Positions 38,062 through 48,234 of a stretch of 64,000 nucleotides of DNA are shown in pieces. The notes under the pieces are model-generated. The model was not told the origin of the DNA. It searched no databases and was given only the letters and a program-made list of their open reading frames with translations. The stretch's first letter is position 1, and every line of letters begins with the position of its first letter. The stretch lies in NCBI GenBank assembly GCA_028279365.1, contig JANQNX010000015.1, positions 62,001 through 126,000 on the forward strand. The letters are read 5' to 3'. A program made the position numbers and the translations under genes. This DNA comes from Gammaproteobacteria bacterium (GTDB lineage Bacteria > Pseudomonadota > Gammaproteobacteria > Eutrophobiales > Eutrophobiaceae).

Positions 38062-39130
38062 TAAAACCATATTGATCATGGCAGGCGGCACCGGTGGTCA
38101 TGTTTATCCGGCACTGGCAGTTGCCGATTATCTCAAAGAGCGTGGCTTTGAATTATGCTGGTTGGGAACAGATAAAGGGCTTGAGTCAAGAGTCGTGCCT
38201 GAGCATGGCTATAAGCTGATGAAGATTAGTGTCAGTGGTGTTCGAGGTAAGGGTCTGTTGAAAATCTTTATGGCGCCGATCATGATTGTTATGGCCTTAT
38301 CGCAGGCACTGGTTATTATGAAGCAACTAAAACCCTCAGCGGTATTAGGTATGGGTGGCTTTGCCAGCGGTCCAGGAGGGATTGCAGCCTGGTTAATGCG
38401 CATTCCTTTACTCATTCATGAGCAGAATGCGATCGCAGGTTTGACCAATAAGTTGTTGGCACCGTTTTCAAAAACAGTGATGTCTGCCTTTCCTAATGTG
38501 TTTACATCAGACAACGTGCATGTGCTTGGTAATCCGGTGCGTAACGAGATTACTGATATTGAACCGCCTTCGATGCTCCGTTACGAGCAAAGAGAGTCGT
38601 TACAAGTGTTAATACTTGGCGGTAGTCTTGGTGCCAAGGCGTTGAATGAAAGCGTGCCGGAGGCACTGGCTAAAATAGAAAAATGCCAGTTATCGATTCG
38701 TCATCAATGTGGCGTCAAACACGAAACCGCCACTCGGGAAAAATATTCCAGTTTAGGTCTTACTGCTGATGTACGACCTTTCATCGATAACGTTGCCGAG
38801 AGTTATCGTTGGGCAGATGTCGTCATTTGTCGTGCTGGTGCGTTAACGATTGCTGAGCTGGCTGCAACCGGTGTGGGTTCCATTCTGATTCCTTTCCCTT
38901 ATGCAGTAGATGATCATCAAACCGCGAATGCGAAATACTTAACCGAGAGTGATGCGGGTATCTTGTTGCAAGAGAGTCAGTTATCGACGAGTAAATTAAA
39001 ACAGTTGATCGAACGCTTTTGTCACTCGCGTCAGTACTGCATTGATATGGCAAAAAATGCCCGCGCGTTGGCCAAGCCGGATGCCACCGCGAATGTTGCC
39101 AGACTGTGTATGGAGGTGGCCAATGCCTGA
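38054..39130 (+). CDS. murG: UDP-GlcNAc:lipid I transferase MurG
   Basis: MurG converts lipid I to lipid II at the membrane surface. The 358-aa GT-B fold protein has the N-terminal [38 protein letters not shown] and the UDP-binding [10 protein letters not shown] and [13 protein letters not shown] motifs. It overlaps ftsW upstream and murC downstream by eight bases each. Confidence 0.98.
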   Translation: MPDKTILIMAGGTGGHVYPALAVADYLKERGFELCWLGTDKGLESRVVPEHGYKLMKISVSGVRGKGLLKIFMAPIMIVMALSQALVIMKQLKPSAVLGMGGFASGPGGIAAWLMRIPLLIHEQNAIAGLTNKLLAPFSKTVMSAFPNVFTSDNVHVLGNPVRNEITDIEPPSMLRYEQRESLQVLILGGSLGAKALNESVPEALAKIEKCQLSIRHQCGVKHETATREKYSSLGLTADVRPFIDNVAESYRWADVVICRAGALTIAELAATGVGSILIPFPYAVDDHQTANAKYLTESDAGILLQESQLSTSKLKQLIERFCHSRQYCIDMAKNARALAKPDATANVARLCMEVANA

Positions 39131-40544
39131 CTTGCATTCACATGGCATGGGCAGGGTTAAGCATATCCATTTTATAGGGATCGGTGGTGCCGGTATGGGA
39201 GGGATTGCTGAGGTATTGAGTAACCTTGGTTACACCGTTACCGGTTCTGATATTAAAGAGAATATTGTGACGCGTCGTTTGCAGACACTCAATATTCATA
39301 TTCTGATTGGGCATCAAATTGAAAACATAGGTGATGCCGATGTTGTCGTAATTACCTCGGCGATTAAAGAAGATAATCCTGAGCTTCAAGCGGCAAGAGA
39401 AAACCGTATACCGGTGGTCAGGCGTGCTGAGATGCTTGCTGAGTTGATGCGCTTTAGTAAAGGCATTGCCATTGCCGGCACGCATGGCAAGACCACCACT
39501 ACCAGCCTGGTCGCTAGTGTGCTTGCCGAAGGAAAATTGGATCCAACTTACGTCATTGGTGGCTTATTAAATAGCTCAGGTAGTCATGCGAAATTGGGAA
39601 GCGGTAACTATATCGTGGCTGAAGCTGATGAGAGTGACGCATCGTTTTTACACCTGTATCCGGTTATTTCAGTCATTACAAATATTGACGCAGATCATCT
39701 TGATACCTATGGCGGTGACTTTGCCAACTTGAGACATCACTTTGTGGAATTTTTGCATCAACTGCCTTTTTATGGACTGGCAGTGTTATGCATTGATGAT
39801 GAAGGTGTAAGGAAAATATTACCCGAGGTCACAAAACCGATTGTGACTTACGGTATCGATTTTGAAGCGGACTACAACGCTGAATTACTGCGCCAGGAAC
39901 ATAACAAGACCTGGTTTAAGGTATCAACCAAACATAACAAGGACTGGCTTGAAGTCGAACTCAACTTACCGGGTAAACATAATCTGCTTAATGCATTGGC
40001 ATCAATTGCGATAGCGCATCAACTCGGAATCAGGGACGAGGATATTATTCATGCTTTGAAAAATTTTCAGGGTATTTCCAGACGTTGCCATGTACGTGGC
40101 AATGTAATGATCAATAAACACGCCGTCACATTAATTGATGACTACGCCCATCACCCGACTGAGATTAAGGCCTGTTTTAAAGCGATACAGCAAGGTTGGA
40201 AAGATTGTCGATTGGTCGTGATATATCAGCCTCATCGTTATACCCGGATGCGCGATCTGTTTGAAGATTTTTGTCGGGTGCTATCTGTGGCCGATCACCT
40301 GTTAATCCTTGATGTTTATCCTGCAGGAGAAAAACCGATTACAGGGGCTGATAGTCGATCACTGTGTCGTGCAGTTCGGTTGCGTGGCAAGGTCGATCCC
40401 ATTTTCATCGAAGATGGTGACGCCATTCCCGAGATTCTTGAGGGTGTGATTGCAGATAACGATGTGTTGTTGACGTTGGGTGCTGGTGATATCGGTGCGA
40501 CCTCAAGAAAATTATTTGAACATTATTCAGGAGCCGTCCATTAA
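39123..40544 (+). CDS. murC: UDP-MurNAc:L-alanine ligase MurC
   Basis: MurC starts stem-peptide assembly by adding L-alanine. The 473-aa product has [29 protein letters not shown] (ATP loop), [14 protein letters not shown] and [10 protein letters not shown]. An earlier in-frame start at 39042 would lie inside murG and its translation resembles nothing, so ATG 39123 is used; ATG 39147 is a possible alternative. Confidence 0.96.
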   Translation: MPDLHSHGMGRVKHIHFIGIGGAGMGGIAEVLSNLGYTVTGSDIKENIVTRRLQTLNIHILIGHQIENIGDADVVVITSAIKEDNPELQAARENRIPVVRRAEMLAELMRFSKGIAIAGTHGKTTTTSLVASVLAEGKLDPTYVIGGLLNSSGSHAKLGSGNYIVAEADESDASFLHLYPVISVITNIDADHLDTYGGDFANLRHHFVEFLHQLPFYGLAVLCIDDEGVRKILPEVTKPIVTYGIDFEADYNAELLRQEHNKTWFKVSTKHNKDWLEVELNLPGKHNLLNALASIAIAHQLGIRDEDIIHALKNFQGISRRCHVRGNVMINKHAVTLIDDYAHHPTEIKACFKAIQQGWKDCRLVVIYQPHRYTRMRDLFEDFCRVLSVADHLLILDVYPAGEKPITGADSRSLCRAVRLRGKVDPIFIEDGDAIPEILEGVIADNDVLLTLGAGDIGATSRKLFEHYSGAVH

Positions 40545-40549
40545 CCCGT

Positions 40550-41521
40550 ATGAGCTTACTCAGTGAATTTCCGGAGATACGATCACAATCGTTGATGAAC
40601 AAGATGATGCAAACAAGTATTGATGAAACTGCGTTAAGAGGTGACCTTAAACGGGATGAGCCGATGTCACATCATACCTCATGGAAAACGGGAGGTAACG
40701 CTGATTTTTATTATAGCCCGGCTGATATAGAAGACCTTGCCATGTTCATAGCGATGTTGCCCAAGTCGTTGCCCATATTCTGGGTAGGCAATGGCAGTAA
40801 TCTGCTAGTTCGCGATGCTGGCGTAAGCGGTGCCGTTGTTTCTATTGCCGGTGTGTTGGATAGCTTTGAGATATTGGGTGATAACAAACTGAAGCTAGGT
40901 GCTGGTCTGGCCTGTGCTAAGGCCGCTCGCAACGCTGCCAAACAGGGCCTATCCGGCATTGAATTTTTAGCCGGTATCCCTGGCACTATTGGTGGCGCGT
41001 TGGCGATGAATGCTGGTGCCTACGGCGGAGATACCTGGCAGTGTGTTGAACAAGTCGAAATAATGAATCGCAGTGGCGATGTCAGGACATTACAGCGTGA
41101 GCAATTTGAAGTGGCATATAGAAGCGTTTCTATTGCCAAGGATGAATGGTTTATCTCTGCAACGGTAAAACTGGAGAAGAAAGACAGCGAGAAAATTCGT
41201 GAACAGATCCGAACTATGCTTAGCGAAAGGGCTGATGCACAGCCGCTTGGACAATTAAGTTGCGGTTCGGTGTTTCGTAACCCAGAAGGCGATTATGCTG
41301 CCCGATTAATTGAGGCTTGCGGACTCAAGGGTCATGCAATAGGCGGTGCCTGCGTATCTGACAAACATGCCAATTTCATTATCAATACTGGATCAGCGAC
41401 ATCTACCGATATCGAGCAATTAATCGAACATGTCAGGCACCGTGTTGCTGAGAAGTTTACTATCGAACTGATTCCTGAAGTGAGGATGATTGGTGACCAA
41501 GTTGACGAGGTGAGTCACTGA
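40550..41521 (+). CDS. murB: UDP-N-acetylenolpyruvoylglucosamine reductase MurB, type II-like
   Basis: MurB reduces the enolpyruvyl group made by MurA, using NADPH and FAD. The 323-aa product has the FAD-binding motifs HTSWKTGG and VGNGSNLLVRD, GIPGTIGGALAMNAGAYGG, the catalytic serine S240 in CGSVFRNP and the closing glutamate in IPEVRMIG. The HTSW..GG start and the length put it with type II enzymes rather than the longer E. coli type I form. It sits between murC and ddlB, a place where E. coli has no murB. Confidence 0.95.
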   Translation: MSLLSEFPEIRSQSLMNKMMQTSIDETALRGDLKRDEPMSHHTSWKTGGNADFYYSPADIEDLAMFIAMLPKSLPIFWVGNGSNLLVRDAGVSGAVVSIAGVLDSFEILGDNKLKLGAGLACAKAARNAAKQGLSGIEFLAGIPGTIGGALAMNAGAYGGDTWQCVEQVEIMNRSGDVRTLQREQFEVAYRSVSIAKDEWFISATVKLEKKDSEKIREQIRTMLSERADAQPLGQLSCGSVFRNPEGDYAARLIEACGLKGHAIGGACVSDKHANFIINTGSATSTDIEQLIEHVRHRVAEKFTIELIPEVRMIGDQVDEVSH

Positions 41522-42474
41522 TGCAGTTGACGTCTTATAAACCTGCCGGATTTGGCCATGTTGCTGTATTAATGGGTGGCGTATCTGCCGAGCGAGAGAT
41601 ATCACTCGAGAGCGGCCAGGCAGTGTTTGATGCATTGGTGAAAAAAGAGGTTGAAACCAGTTTGATTGATTTCAAACCCAATCAATTTCATCTATTGCAG
41701 GAAAATAATTTTGACCGTGTGTTTATTGCATTGCATGGACGAGGTGGTGAGGATGGCACCATACAAGGGGCGCTTGAGACGATTGGCCTGCCTTATTCCG
41801 GTTCTGGTGTGATCGGTTCAGCACTGGCCATGGATAAGGTTCGCAGTAAAGCCATCTGGCAACAAGCCAATTTATCAACCCCTTTTGCCGTTGAACTGAA
41901 TCAATCATCCGACTGGCAGGCAGTGGGCGAAAGACTCTCTTTTCCTCTGATGGTTAAGCCGGTCAGGGAAGGATCAAGTATCGGTGCGACAAAAGTCAAT
42001 GCGATTGAAGAGCTGGAACCAGCCTGGCAAAAAGCGAACAGCCATGATCCAAGAGTCATGGCTGAAAAATGGATAGAGGGCGATGAATATACCGTTCCAA
42101 TACTGAACAATCAGGTCTTACCCATGATTAAGCTTGAGACCAAGCGCGAGTTTTATAACTACGAGGCCAAATATGAAGACGAAGACACAAAATATATTTG
42201 CCCTTGCGGACTTGATGGCAATCGTGAAAAGGATTTAGGTGAAATAGCATTAGCAGCATGCCAACAGCTGGATGTATCTGGTTGGGCCAGAGTCGACATG
42301 ATGGTCGATGCCAATCAACAAGCATGGTTAATCGAGGTAAACACCGTACCGGGTATGACCAGTCACAGCCTGGTACCGATGAGTGCAAAACAGGCCGGTA
42401 TTGAATTTGAAGAACTGGTATTGCAGATACTTGCTTCAAGTTTTGCTAATGATTCAGAGGCAGGTCGCTTATGA
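41521..42474 (+). CDS. ddlB: D-alanine-D-alanine ligase DdlB
   Basis: This ATP-grasp enzyme makes the D-Ala-D-Ala dipeptide used by MurF. The 317-aa product has VLMGGVSAEREISLESG, LHGRGGEDGTIQGALE, MVKPVREGSSIGATKV and the metal site EVNTVPGMTSHSLVP. The first base is the last base of the murB stop, and the end overlaps ftsQ by four bases. The serine and tyrosine set near VREGSS is that of a D-Ala enzyme, not a lactate one. Confidence 0.96.
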   Translation: MQLTSYKPAGFGHVAVLMGGVSAEREISLESGQAVFDALVKKEVETSLIDFKPNQFHLLQENNFDRVFIALHGRGGEDGTIQGALETIGLPYSGSGVIGSALAMDKVRSKAIWQQANLSTPFAVELNQSSDWQAVGERLSFPLMVKPVREGSSIGATKVNAIEELEPAWQKANSHDPRVMAEKWIEGDEYTVPILNNQVLPMIKLETKREFYNYEAKYEDEDTKYICPCGLDGNREKDLGEIALAACQQLDVSGWARVDMMVDANQQAWLIEVNTVPGMTSHSLVPMSAKQAGIEFEELVLQILASSFANDSEAGRL

Positions 42475-43220
42475 GTATGGATATGGTTGCCGACCCGCAT
42501 AAGCTTGATTTCGACAAGCATTACCCGAACAGCCGAAGACATCGTTTACTAGGGAGTCTGCTAGCCGCTTTACTGATTAGTGTAACCGTTTGGGGCGGGA
42601 TGCATTTATCCAAGCCTGATACCTTGCCGATAAAACAGGTGCGTATCGAGGGTGATTTTACTCACCTGTCGCCCGTCGACTTGCAGTTGCTCGTTACGGA
42701 CAAGGTTCGGGGCGGTTTTTTTAGCCTTAATGTTGACGCAGTGAGACTTGCCTTGTTGGCAGAGCCTTGGGTGAATCAGGTGAGTGTGCAGCGAGTCTGG
42801 CCCGATGCCTTACGTGTGATTGTGACAGAGCAGATACCTGCTGTACGTTGGGGAGACAAAGGCCTATTAAATCAGCAAGGTGAATATTTTGAGCCTGAGC
42901 TGGTATCGATCCCACTAACACTACCGTTATTGTCGGGACCAAAAGGTTCGGAGGCCATGTTATTAAAACGGTTTTATGACATGCAACAGCAACTTCGAAT
43001 GATTGGTTTCAATATTGTTTTGCTGTTACTTGATGAACGACGAGCCTGGTCATTTGAACTCGACAGTGGTATTCGAGTCGTGTTGGGTCGTCGAGACTTT
43101 GAACAACGCTTTGAACGATTTTTAACGCTTATTCCAACTACGCTATCCGGTCGACATCAACAAACTGAATCGATCGATATGCGATATACCAACGGGTTTT
43201 CTATCAAATGGAAAAAATAA
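42471..43220 (+). CDS. ftsQ: Cell-division protein FtsQ
   Basis: FtsQ links early and late divisome proteins and binds FtsB and FtsL. The 249-aa product has a short cytosolic part, one membrane helix (about 25-44), a POTRA domain beginning at LPIKQVRIEGDFTHL and the beta domain with VNQVSVQRVWPDALRVIVTEQIPAVRWG. It overlaps ddlB and is followed by ftsA after 39 bases. Confidence 0.95.
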   Translation: MSMDMVADPHKLDFDKHYPNSRRHRLLGSLLAALLISVTVWGGMHLSKPDTLPIKQVRIEGDFTHLSPVDLQLLVTDKVRGGFFSLNVDAVRLALLAEPWVNQVSVQRVWPDALRVIVTEQIPAVRWGDKGLLNQQGEYFEPELVSIPLTLPLLSGPKGSEAMLLKRFYDMQQQLRMIGFNIVLLLLDERRAWSFELDSGIRVVLGRRDFEQRFERFLTLIPTTLSGRHQQTESIDMRYTNGFSIKWKK

Positions 43221-43259
43221 CAGTACCAACATATGTAGCTGATAACAGGCGGGCGCAGC

Positions 43260-44495
43260 ATGGCTAAGAAAACGGATAAAAATTTAATCGTAGGTCTCGA
43301 CATCGGTACCTCCAAGGTTGTTGCTATTGTTGGAGAGATTACGCTGGATGACGAGATTGAGATTATTGGTATCGGCTCTAACCAATCACGCGGTTTGAAA
43401 AAAGGCGTGGTGGTGAATATTGAATCTACTGTGCATTCGATTCAGCGAGCAGTCGAAGAAGCCGAATTAATGGCGGGTTGTGAAATTCATTCGGTTTATA
43501 CCGGTATCGCCGGTAGTCATATTCGCAGTCTGAATTCGCATGGCATTGTCGCTATTCGCGATAACGAAGTCTCGCACGGCGATGTTGATCGCGTTATCGA
43601 TGCGGCCAAAGCCGTCGCGATTCCCGCCGATCAAAAGATACTGCATATCTTGCCGCAGGAATTCATTATTGATAATCAGGAAGGGGTCAAAGAGCCTATC
43701 GGTATGTCAGGTGTCAGGCTTGAATCAAAGGTGCACATGGTAACAGGGGCGGTCAGTGCAGCCCAAAATATTGTTAAGTGTGTACGTCGCTGTGGACTTG
43801 AGGTCGATGACATCATCCTTGAACAGCTTGCATCAAGCTATGCGGTATTAACCGATGATGAAAAAGATCTCGGTGTGTGCATGATCGACATCGGTGGTGG
43901 CACAACCGATATTGCAGTATTTACTGATGGTGCCATACATCATACCGCCGTGATCCCGATTGCCGGTGACCAAGTGACGAATGATATCGCTGTCGCGTTA
44001 CGCACCCCAACTCAACACGCAGAAGATATTAAAGTGCAATACGCCTGCGCACTGACACAGCTTGCCAACCATGATGAAAGTATTGAAGTCCCAAGCGTAG
44101 GTGATCGACCTTCGCGACGTTTGGCCCGACAAACCCTGGCTGAAGTGGTACAGCCTCGCTACGAAGAATTATTTTCTTTAGTACAGGCAGAGCTGCGGCG
44201 CAGTGGTTATGAAAGTCTGATTGCCGCAGGCATTGTTCTGACTGGCGGTAGCTCAAAGATGGAGGGTGCGATTGAATTGGCAGAAGAGATCTTCCATATG
44301 CCAGTGAGATTGGGCGTGCCTCAATATGTCTCAGGCTTATCCGACGTGGTGAAAAGTCCGATTTATTCAACCGGCGTGGGTTTGTTGTTATTTGGAAAAC
44401 GGCAGGTACAGGAAGGGGGAGAACAGATTCATATTACAGAAGGTTTTAACGGTGTGTTTGAAAGAATGAAAAATTGGTTTCAGGGTAATTTTTAG
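43260..44495 (+). CDS. ftsA: Cell-division actin homologue FtsA
   Basis: FtsA tethers FtsZ filaments to the membrane. The 411-aa product has the actin-type phosphate motifs VGLDIGTSKVVAIVGE and CMIDIGGGTTDIAVF, the adenosine motif GIVLTGGSSKMEG, and a C-terminal amphipathic helix (VFERMKNWFQGNF) that serves as the membrane anchor. Confidence 0.98.
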   Translation: MAKKTDKNLIVGLDIGTSKVVAIVGEITLDDEIEIIGIGSNQSRGLKKGVVVNIESTVHSIQRAVEEAELMAGCEIHSVYTGIAGSHIRSLNSHGIVAIRDNEVSHGDVDRVIDAAKAVAIPADQKILHILPQEFIIDNQEGVKEPIGMSGVRLESKVHMVTGAVSAAQNIVKCVRRCGLEVDDIILEQLASSYAVLTDDEKDLGVCMIDIGGGTTDIAVFTDGAIHHTAVIPIAGDQVTNDIAVALRTPTQHAEDIKVQYACALTQLANHDESIEVPSVGDRPSRRLARQTLAEVVQPRYEELFSLVQAELRRSGYESLIAAGIVLTGGSSKMEGAIELAEEIFHMPVRLGVPQYVSGLSDVVKSPIYSTGVGLLLFGKRQVQEGGEQIHITEGFNGVFERMKNWFQGNF

Positions 44496-44520
44496 TTGTT
44501 AACGAATCATTAATTTACAG

Positions 44521-44527
44521 TAGGAGG
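44521..44527 (+). promoter_or_regulatory. ftsZ: Strong ribosome-binding site of ftsZ
   Basis: TAGGAGG lies seven bases before the ftsZ ATG, a near-perfect Shine-Dalgarno sequence. It is far better than that of the neighbouring genes and fits the high expression FtsZ needs. Confidence 0.85.
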
Positions 44528-44534
44528 AAATGAC

Positions 44535-45671
44535 ATGTTTGAACTAGTCGATGCAGCGAATCAGGCTGCAATAATAAAAGTCATTGGTGTCGGTGGCGGT
44601 GGCGGTAATGCGCTACAGCACATGTTAGGGGCGAGTATTGAAGGCGTTGAGTTTATCTGTGCCAATACTGATGCGCAGGCCTTAAAAAACTCCAGTGCAA
44701 AAACGGTGTTACAACTTGGTTGTAATATGACCAAAGGACTGGGCGCTGGTGCAAACCCTGATGTGGGTCGTCAGGCGGCATTGGAAGATCGCGATCGCCT
44801 GATGGATGTACTTGATGGATCGGATATGGTTTTTATCACTGCCGGCATGGGTGGCGGAACCGGAACCGGAGCAGCGCCAATAGTGGCTCAAGTCGCAAAA
44901 GAAATGGGTATCTTAACTGTTGCCGTCGTAACGCGACCGTTTGCGTTTGAAGGCAAGAAACGTGCAGCCGTGGCTGACGAGGGTATTGTTGAGTTGAGTC
45001 AATATGTTGATTCATTAATTACGATACCTAATGAGAAGTTACTTAGCGTGCTCGGCCGTGACGTTAGTTTGCTAAATGCTTTCAGCGCCGCCAATGATGT
45101 CCTCTTAGGTGCGGTTCAGGGTATTGCCGAACTGATTACCTGTCCAGGTTTGATTAATGTTGACTTTGCTGATGTCAGAACCGTTATGTCTGAAATGGGT
45201 ATGGCTATGATGGGATCAGGCAAAGCCCAGGGCGAGGAGCGCGCCAAAGTGGCTGCCGAGGCAGCGATATCAAGTCCTCTGCTGGAAGATGTGAACCTTT
45301 CTGGTGCGAGAGGTATCCTGGTCAACATCACTGCGGGTATGGATTTATCTATTGGTGAGTTTGATGAGGTTGGCAGCACAGTCAAGGAATTTGCCTCTGA
45401 GAATGCGACAGTGGTTGTTGGAACAGTGATCGATCCAGAGATGTCTGGTGATATTCGCGTGACCATTGTTGCGACAGGATTGGGCAATTTGATGAAAGAA
45501 GATGCATCACGCATCAAATTGGTTCAAAATGCAGATGTCAGTGTTGACTACAAAGACTTGGATCGCCCAACAGTGATGAGAAATCAGGTAAGCGAGGATG
45601 ATGAGGTAAAACCGAGCAGTGATGCGGATTACCTTGATATACCGGCTTTTTTAAGGAGACAAGCTGACTAA
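44535..45671 (+). CDS. ftsZ: Cell-division GTPase FtsZ
   Basis: This tubulin homologue forms the Z ring. The 378-aa product has VIGVGGGGGNALQHM, the GTP motif AGMGGGTGTGAAPIVA, the T7 loop region VDFADVRTVM and the conserved C-terminal peptide DYLDIPAFLRRQAD, which binds FtsA and ZapD (zapD is at 53335). The linker is short. Confidence 0.99.
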   Translation: MFELVDAANQAAIIKVIGVGGGGGNALQHMLGASIEGVEFICANTDAQALKNSSAKTVLQLGCNMTKGLGAGANPDVGRQAALEDRDRLMDVLDGSDMVFITAGMGGGTGTGAAPIVAQVAKEMGILTVAVVTRPFAFEGKKRAAVADEGIVELSQYVDSLITIPNEKLLSVLGRDVSLLNAFSAANDVLLGAVQGIAELITCPGLINVDFADVRTVMSEMGMAMMGSGKAQGEERAKVAAEAAISSPLLEDVNLSGARGILVNITAGMDLSIGEFDEVGSTVKEFASENATVVVGTVIDPEMSGDIRVTIVATGLGNLMKEDASRIKLVQNADVSVDYKDLDRPTVMRNQVSEDDEVKPSSDADYLDIPAFLRRQAD

Positions 45672-45808
45672 ATTTTGAATTTTAATGTTATAGTAAGTAG
45701 CTGATTTGCGTTGGCAAATAGCATAATGATGTTAGTGGCATTAAAATTGCTTATTTTACAAGCATATAACAAAAAAAAGTTACAAAAAATAGCAGGTTAT
45801 TAGTTCAC

Positions 45809-46720
45809 ATGATCAAGCAACGCACGTTGAAAAATGTTATCCGCGCCACTGGCGTTGGCTTGCATACCGGCAAAAAAGTGTTTTTGACACTCAGACCGGC
45901 GCCGGTCAATTCAGGCATTATCTTTAGACGTGTGGATTTGGATCCTGCGGTAGAGCTCCCTGCCAGACCTGACTACGTCGGCGATACACAGCTTTCCACA
46001 ACACTGGTTAAAGACGATGTACGTATCTCTACGGTTGAACATTTGTTGTCTGCATTAGCCGGTTTTGGAATTGATAACGCTTATATTGATCTTAGCGCTG
46101 ATGAAGTTCCGATCATGGATGGTAGTGCAGGACCGTTTGTCTTTTTGATTCAATCGGCCGGAGTGGAAGAACAAAGCGCGGCGAAAAAGTTTATGCGTAT
46201 TAAACAGACTGTGCGTGTGGAACATAATGGTAAATGGGCCATGTTTGAACCTTTCGAGGGGTTTAAGGTTGGCTTTACTATTGAATTTGATCATCCCGTG
46301 TTTAATGAGCGCAATTGCCAGGCAGAGATTGATTTTTCTACTACCTCTTTTGTTAAGGAAGTCAGTCGAGCGAGGACATTCGGCTTCATGCGTGACGTAG
46401 AGTTACTGAGAGAGAATAATCTGGCATTGGGTGGCAGTCTGGATAACGCGGTTGTGGTTGATGACTATCGAATACTGAACGAAGACGGGCTTCGTTATGA
46501 GGATGAATGTGTCAAACACAAGATCCTGGATGCAATTGGTGACCTCTATTTACTGGGGCACAGCCTGATTGGCTCTTTCAAGGGCTATAAATCAGGACAT
46601 GCATTAAATAATGCTTTATTGATGAAGCTAATTGCTGATGAGAGTGCTTGGGAACTGGCCAGTTTTGAAGATGAATATAAAGCACCGATATCGTTCATGC
46701 AGGCAATATCTGCAAATTAA
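45809..46720 (+). CDS. lpxC: UDP-3-O-acyl-GlcNAc deacetylase LpxC
   Basis: LpxC is the committed, zinc-dependent step of lipid A synthesis. The 303-aa product has the N-terminal [25 protein letters not shown] with zinc ligand H78, and [15 protein letters not shown] with the other ligands (H and D near 237-241) and the catalytic histidine further on (GHSLIG...KSGHALNN). The 137-bp gap after ftsZ is AT-rich and probably holds its promoter; I see no clear consensus there. Confidence 0.98.
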   Translation: MIKQRTLKNVIRATGVGLHTGKKVFLTLRPAPVNSGIIFRRVDLDPAVELPARPDYVGDTQLSTTLVKDDVRISTVEHLLSALAGFGIDNAYIDLSADEVPIMDGSAGPFVFLIQSAGVEEQSAAKKFMRIKQTVRVEHNGKWAMFEPFEGFKVGFTIEFDHPVFNERNCQAEIDFSTTSFVKEVSRARTFGFMRDVELLRENNLALGGSLDNAVVVDDYRILNEDGLRYEDECVKHKILDAIGDLYLLGHSLIGSFKGYKSGHALNNALLMKLIADESAWELASFEDEYKAPISFMQAISAN

Positions 46721-46737
46721 ATGTATAAAAATAACTA

Positions 46738-47184
46738 TCAGGTGTTTTGCGCTATTTTAAGTAAGCTTTGTTTTAGCGCTTCATCCTGAATACTTTCAGC
46801 AGCCAAACTTAATACGCTTGCACTCTGGTTTGAAAGTTTGTTTGATTTTGTAATCGTTGCCGGGGTATTTGGTTCGGTTTTTGCAATTTTAATCCTGACT
46901 GTCTTGATTCGTTTCAGGTTCAGTTCAGTATTAAGCGTATTGAGTATAAACGGTATATGATAACGGAGACGCGTTGCCCAGGCAGATGATGTTGTCAATA
47001 AAACAGCGACATCCTCGGTAATATTGGCTAATTCGAATTTATCGCTGAAGCTGTTATCAAGCTTATTTTTGAGTTTTTGTTCGATATCGTGAATTGTTTG
47101 GGCTTTTTTGATTAGACTTTTTAAATCAAACTTGTCAGATTTAAGGATAGAGGCCAGTGACTTGGCGGCATTATCAGGATGCAT
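46738..47184 (-). CDS. dciA: DUF721/DciA-family protein
   Basis: DciA proteins load the replicative helicase DnaB in bacteria that lack DnaC. The 148-aa product shows the DUF721 core of a KH-like fold with the conserved tryptophan and arginine (SSAWATRLRYHIPFILNTL, about residues 66-85). The C-terminal tail is variable and polar. The position between lpxC and the M23 peptidase and secA is the same as for the DUF721 gene of Pseudomonas. Whether it serves as the helicase loader here depends on the absence of dnaC elsewhere. Confidence 0.8.
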   Translation of the reverse strand: MHPDNAAKSLASILKSDKFDLKSLIKKAQTIHDIEQKLKNKLDNSFSDKFELANITEDVAVLLTTSSAWATRLRYHIPFILNTLNTELNLKRIKTVRIKIAKTEPNTPATITKSNKLSNQSASVLSLAAESIQDEALKQSLLKIAQNT

Positions 47185-47234
47185 AATGATAAATATAAAG
47201 AAAGAGGCGTTTACGGTAAAAGAGTACTAGCGAC

Positions 47235-48167
47235 ATGCAGGTAATTCTAGTATCAAAAAATAAAAAGAAAAGCCGGGCGTTAAATATCGGTCCGGTCAAT
47301 ATGCTTGCCTGTTTATTGGCGGTTGTTGCTATCGTCATGTTGTTTTTTCAAGCTGGCAAGCAGCAGGCGTTGGATGTGACCCGACATTCTATAGAATCAC
47401 TCTATGCCCAGGCGACACCAGTCTGGAGTCATGAAATCGAACTGCAGCAAAGTATGCTCAACAAAGCCCAGCAAAATGCAGAAAAAAACCTTGATGCATT
47501 GGCAACCAGACTCAGTAAGTTACAGGCTCATGTAATGCGTCTGGATGCACTGGGATCCAGATTAGCAGACATGGCAGATATTAATGATATTGACTTCGAT
47601 ATTGATACCGTGCCCGGCATTGGTGGTCCGCGTTCAGACCTTAGCAGCGAGTCTATGCAAGTTGCCGATTTTATTACCTCACTGGAGCGACTCAGCTTGA
47701 AAATCAAGGATCGTGCAGAAAAGCTGTCTGCGATGGAGTCCATGTTAATAGACAGAACCTTGCACAGTGAAACCCTACCGGTAGGCAAACCGACTAACCA
47801 CGGCTGGGTGTCATCATTATTTGGTATGCGTGCAGATCCCATCACGGGCAAAAAAGAATTTCATGAAGGCATTGATTACGCTGGTAAAACTGGCTCCCCG
47901 ATCAACGCCGTCGCCGCTGGCATTGTAACTTGGTCAGGAATGCGCTATGGCTATGGCAATATGGTGGAAATTAATCACGGTAATGGTTATCAAACACGTT
48001 ATGCCCATAACAAAAAGAATTTAGTTGCTGTCGGTGAAAAAGTTGAAAAAGGGCAGGTCATAGCGCTAATGGGTTCCTCCGGAAGGGCTACCGGCTCTCA
48101 TGTTCATTTTGAAGTTGTCAGTAATGGCAAAGCTGTCAATCCTGCAAAAATCCGTTCGATAAATTAA
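47235..48167 (+). CDS. Membrane-anchored M23 family metallopeptidase
   Basis: M23 (LytM) enzymes cut peptide bridges of peptidoglycan. The 310-aa product has an N-terminal membrane anchor (about 21-39), a coiled-coil region (about 65-110) and the LytM domain (about 190-305). All zinc and catalytic residues are present: H210, D214, H258, H289 and H291 (FHEGIDYAG, RYAHNK and HVHFEV), so it should be an active endopeptidase rather than an EnvC-type regulator. It precedes secA, as in Pseudomonas. Confidence 0.9.
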   Translation: MQVILVSKNKKKSRALNIGPVNMLACLLAVVAIVMLFFQAGKQQALDVTRHSIESLYAQATPVWSHEIELQQSMLNKAQQNAEKNLDALATRLSKLQAHVMRLDALGSRLADMADINDIDFDIDTVPGIGGPRSDLSSESMQVADFITSLERLSLKIKDRAEKLSAMESMLIDRTLHSETLPVGKPTNHGWVSSLFGMRADPITGKKEFHEGIDYAGKTGSPINAVAAGIVTWSGMRYGYGNMVEINHGNGYQTRYAHNKKNLVAVGEKVEKGQVIALMGSSGRATGSHVHFEVVSNGKAVNPAKIRSIN

Positions 48168-48234
48168 TCTTCATTCCAAGCTGATTTCCGCATAGAATTC
48201 AGGGCTGCTCGCCCTTGGAACAGCGAAACTCGAT

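Noticed and set aside
39042..39122. Upstream start of murC inside murG
   Set aside because: The extra 27 residues are basic and unlike MurC; they come from reading murG in another frame.
45672..45808. Promoter search before lpxC
   Set aside because: Several AT-rich hexamers (for example TATAAC near 45766) exist, but none has a matching partner at 16-18 bases, so no promoter is called.
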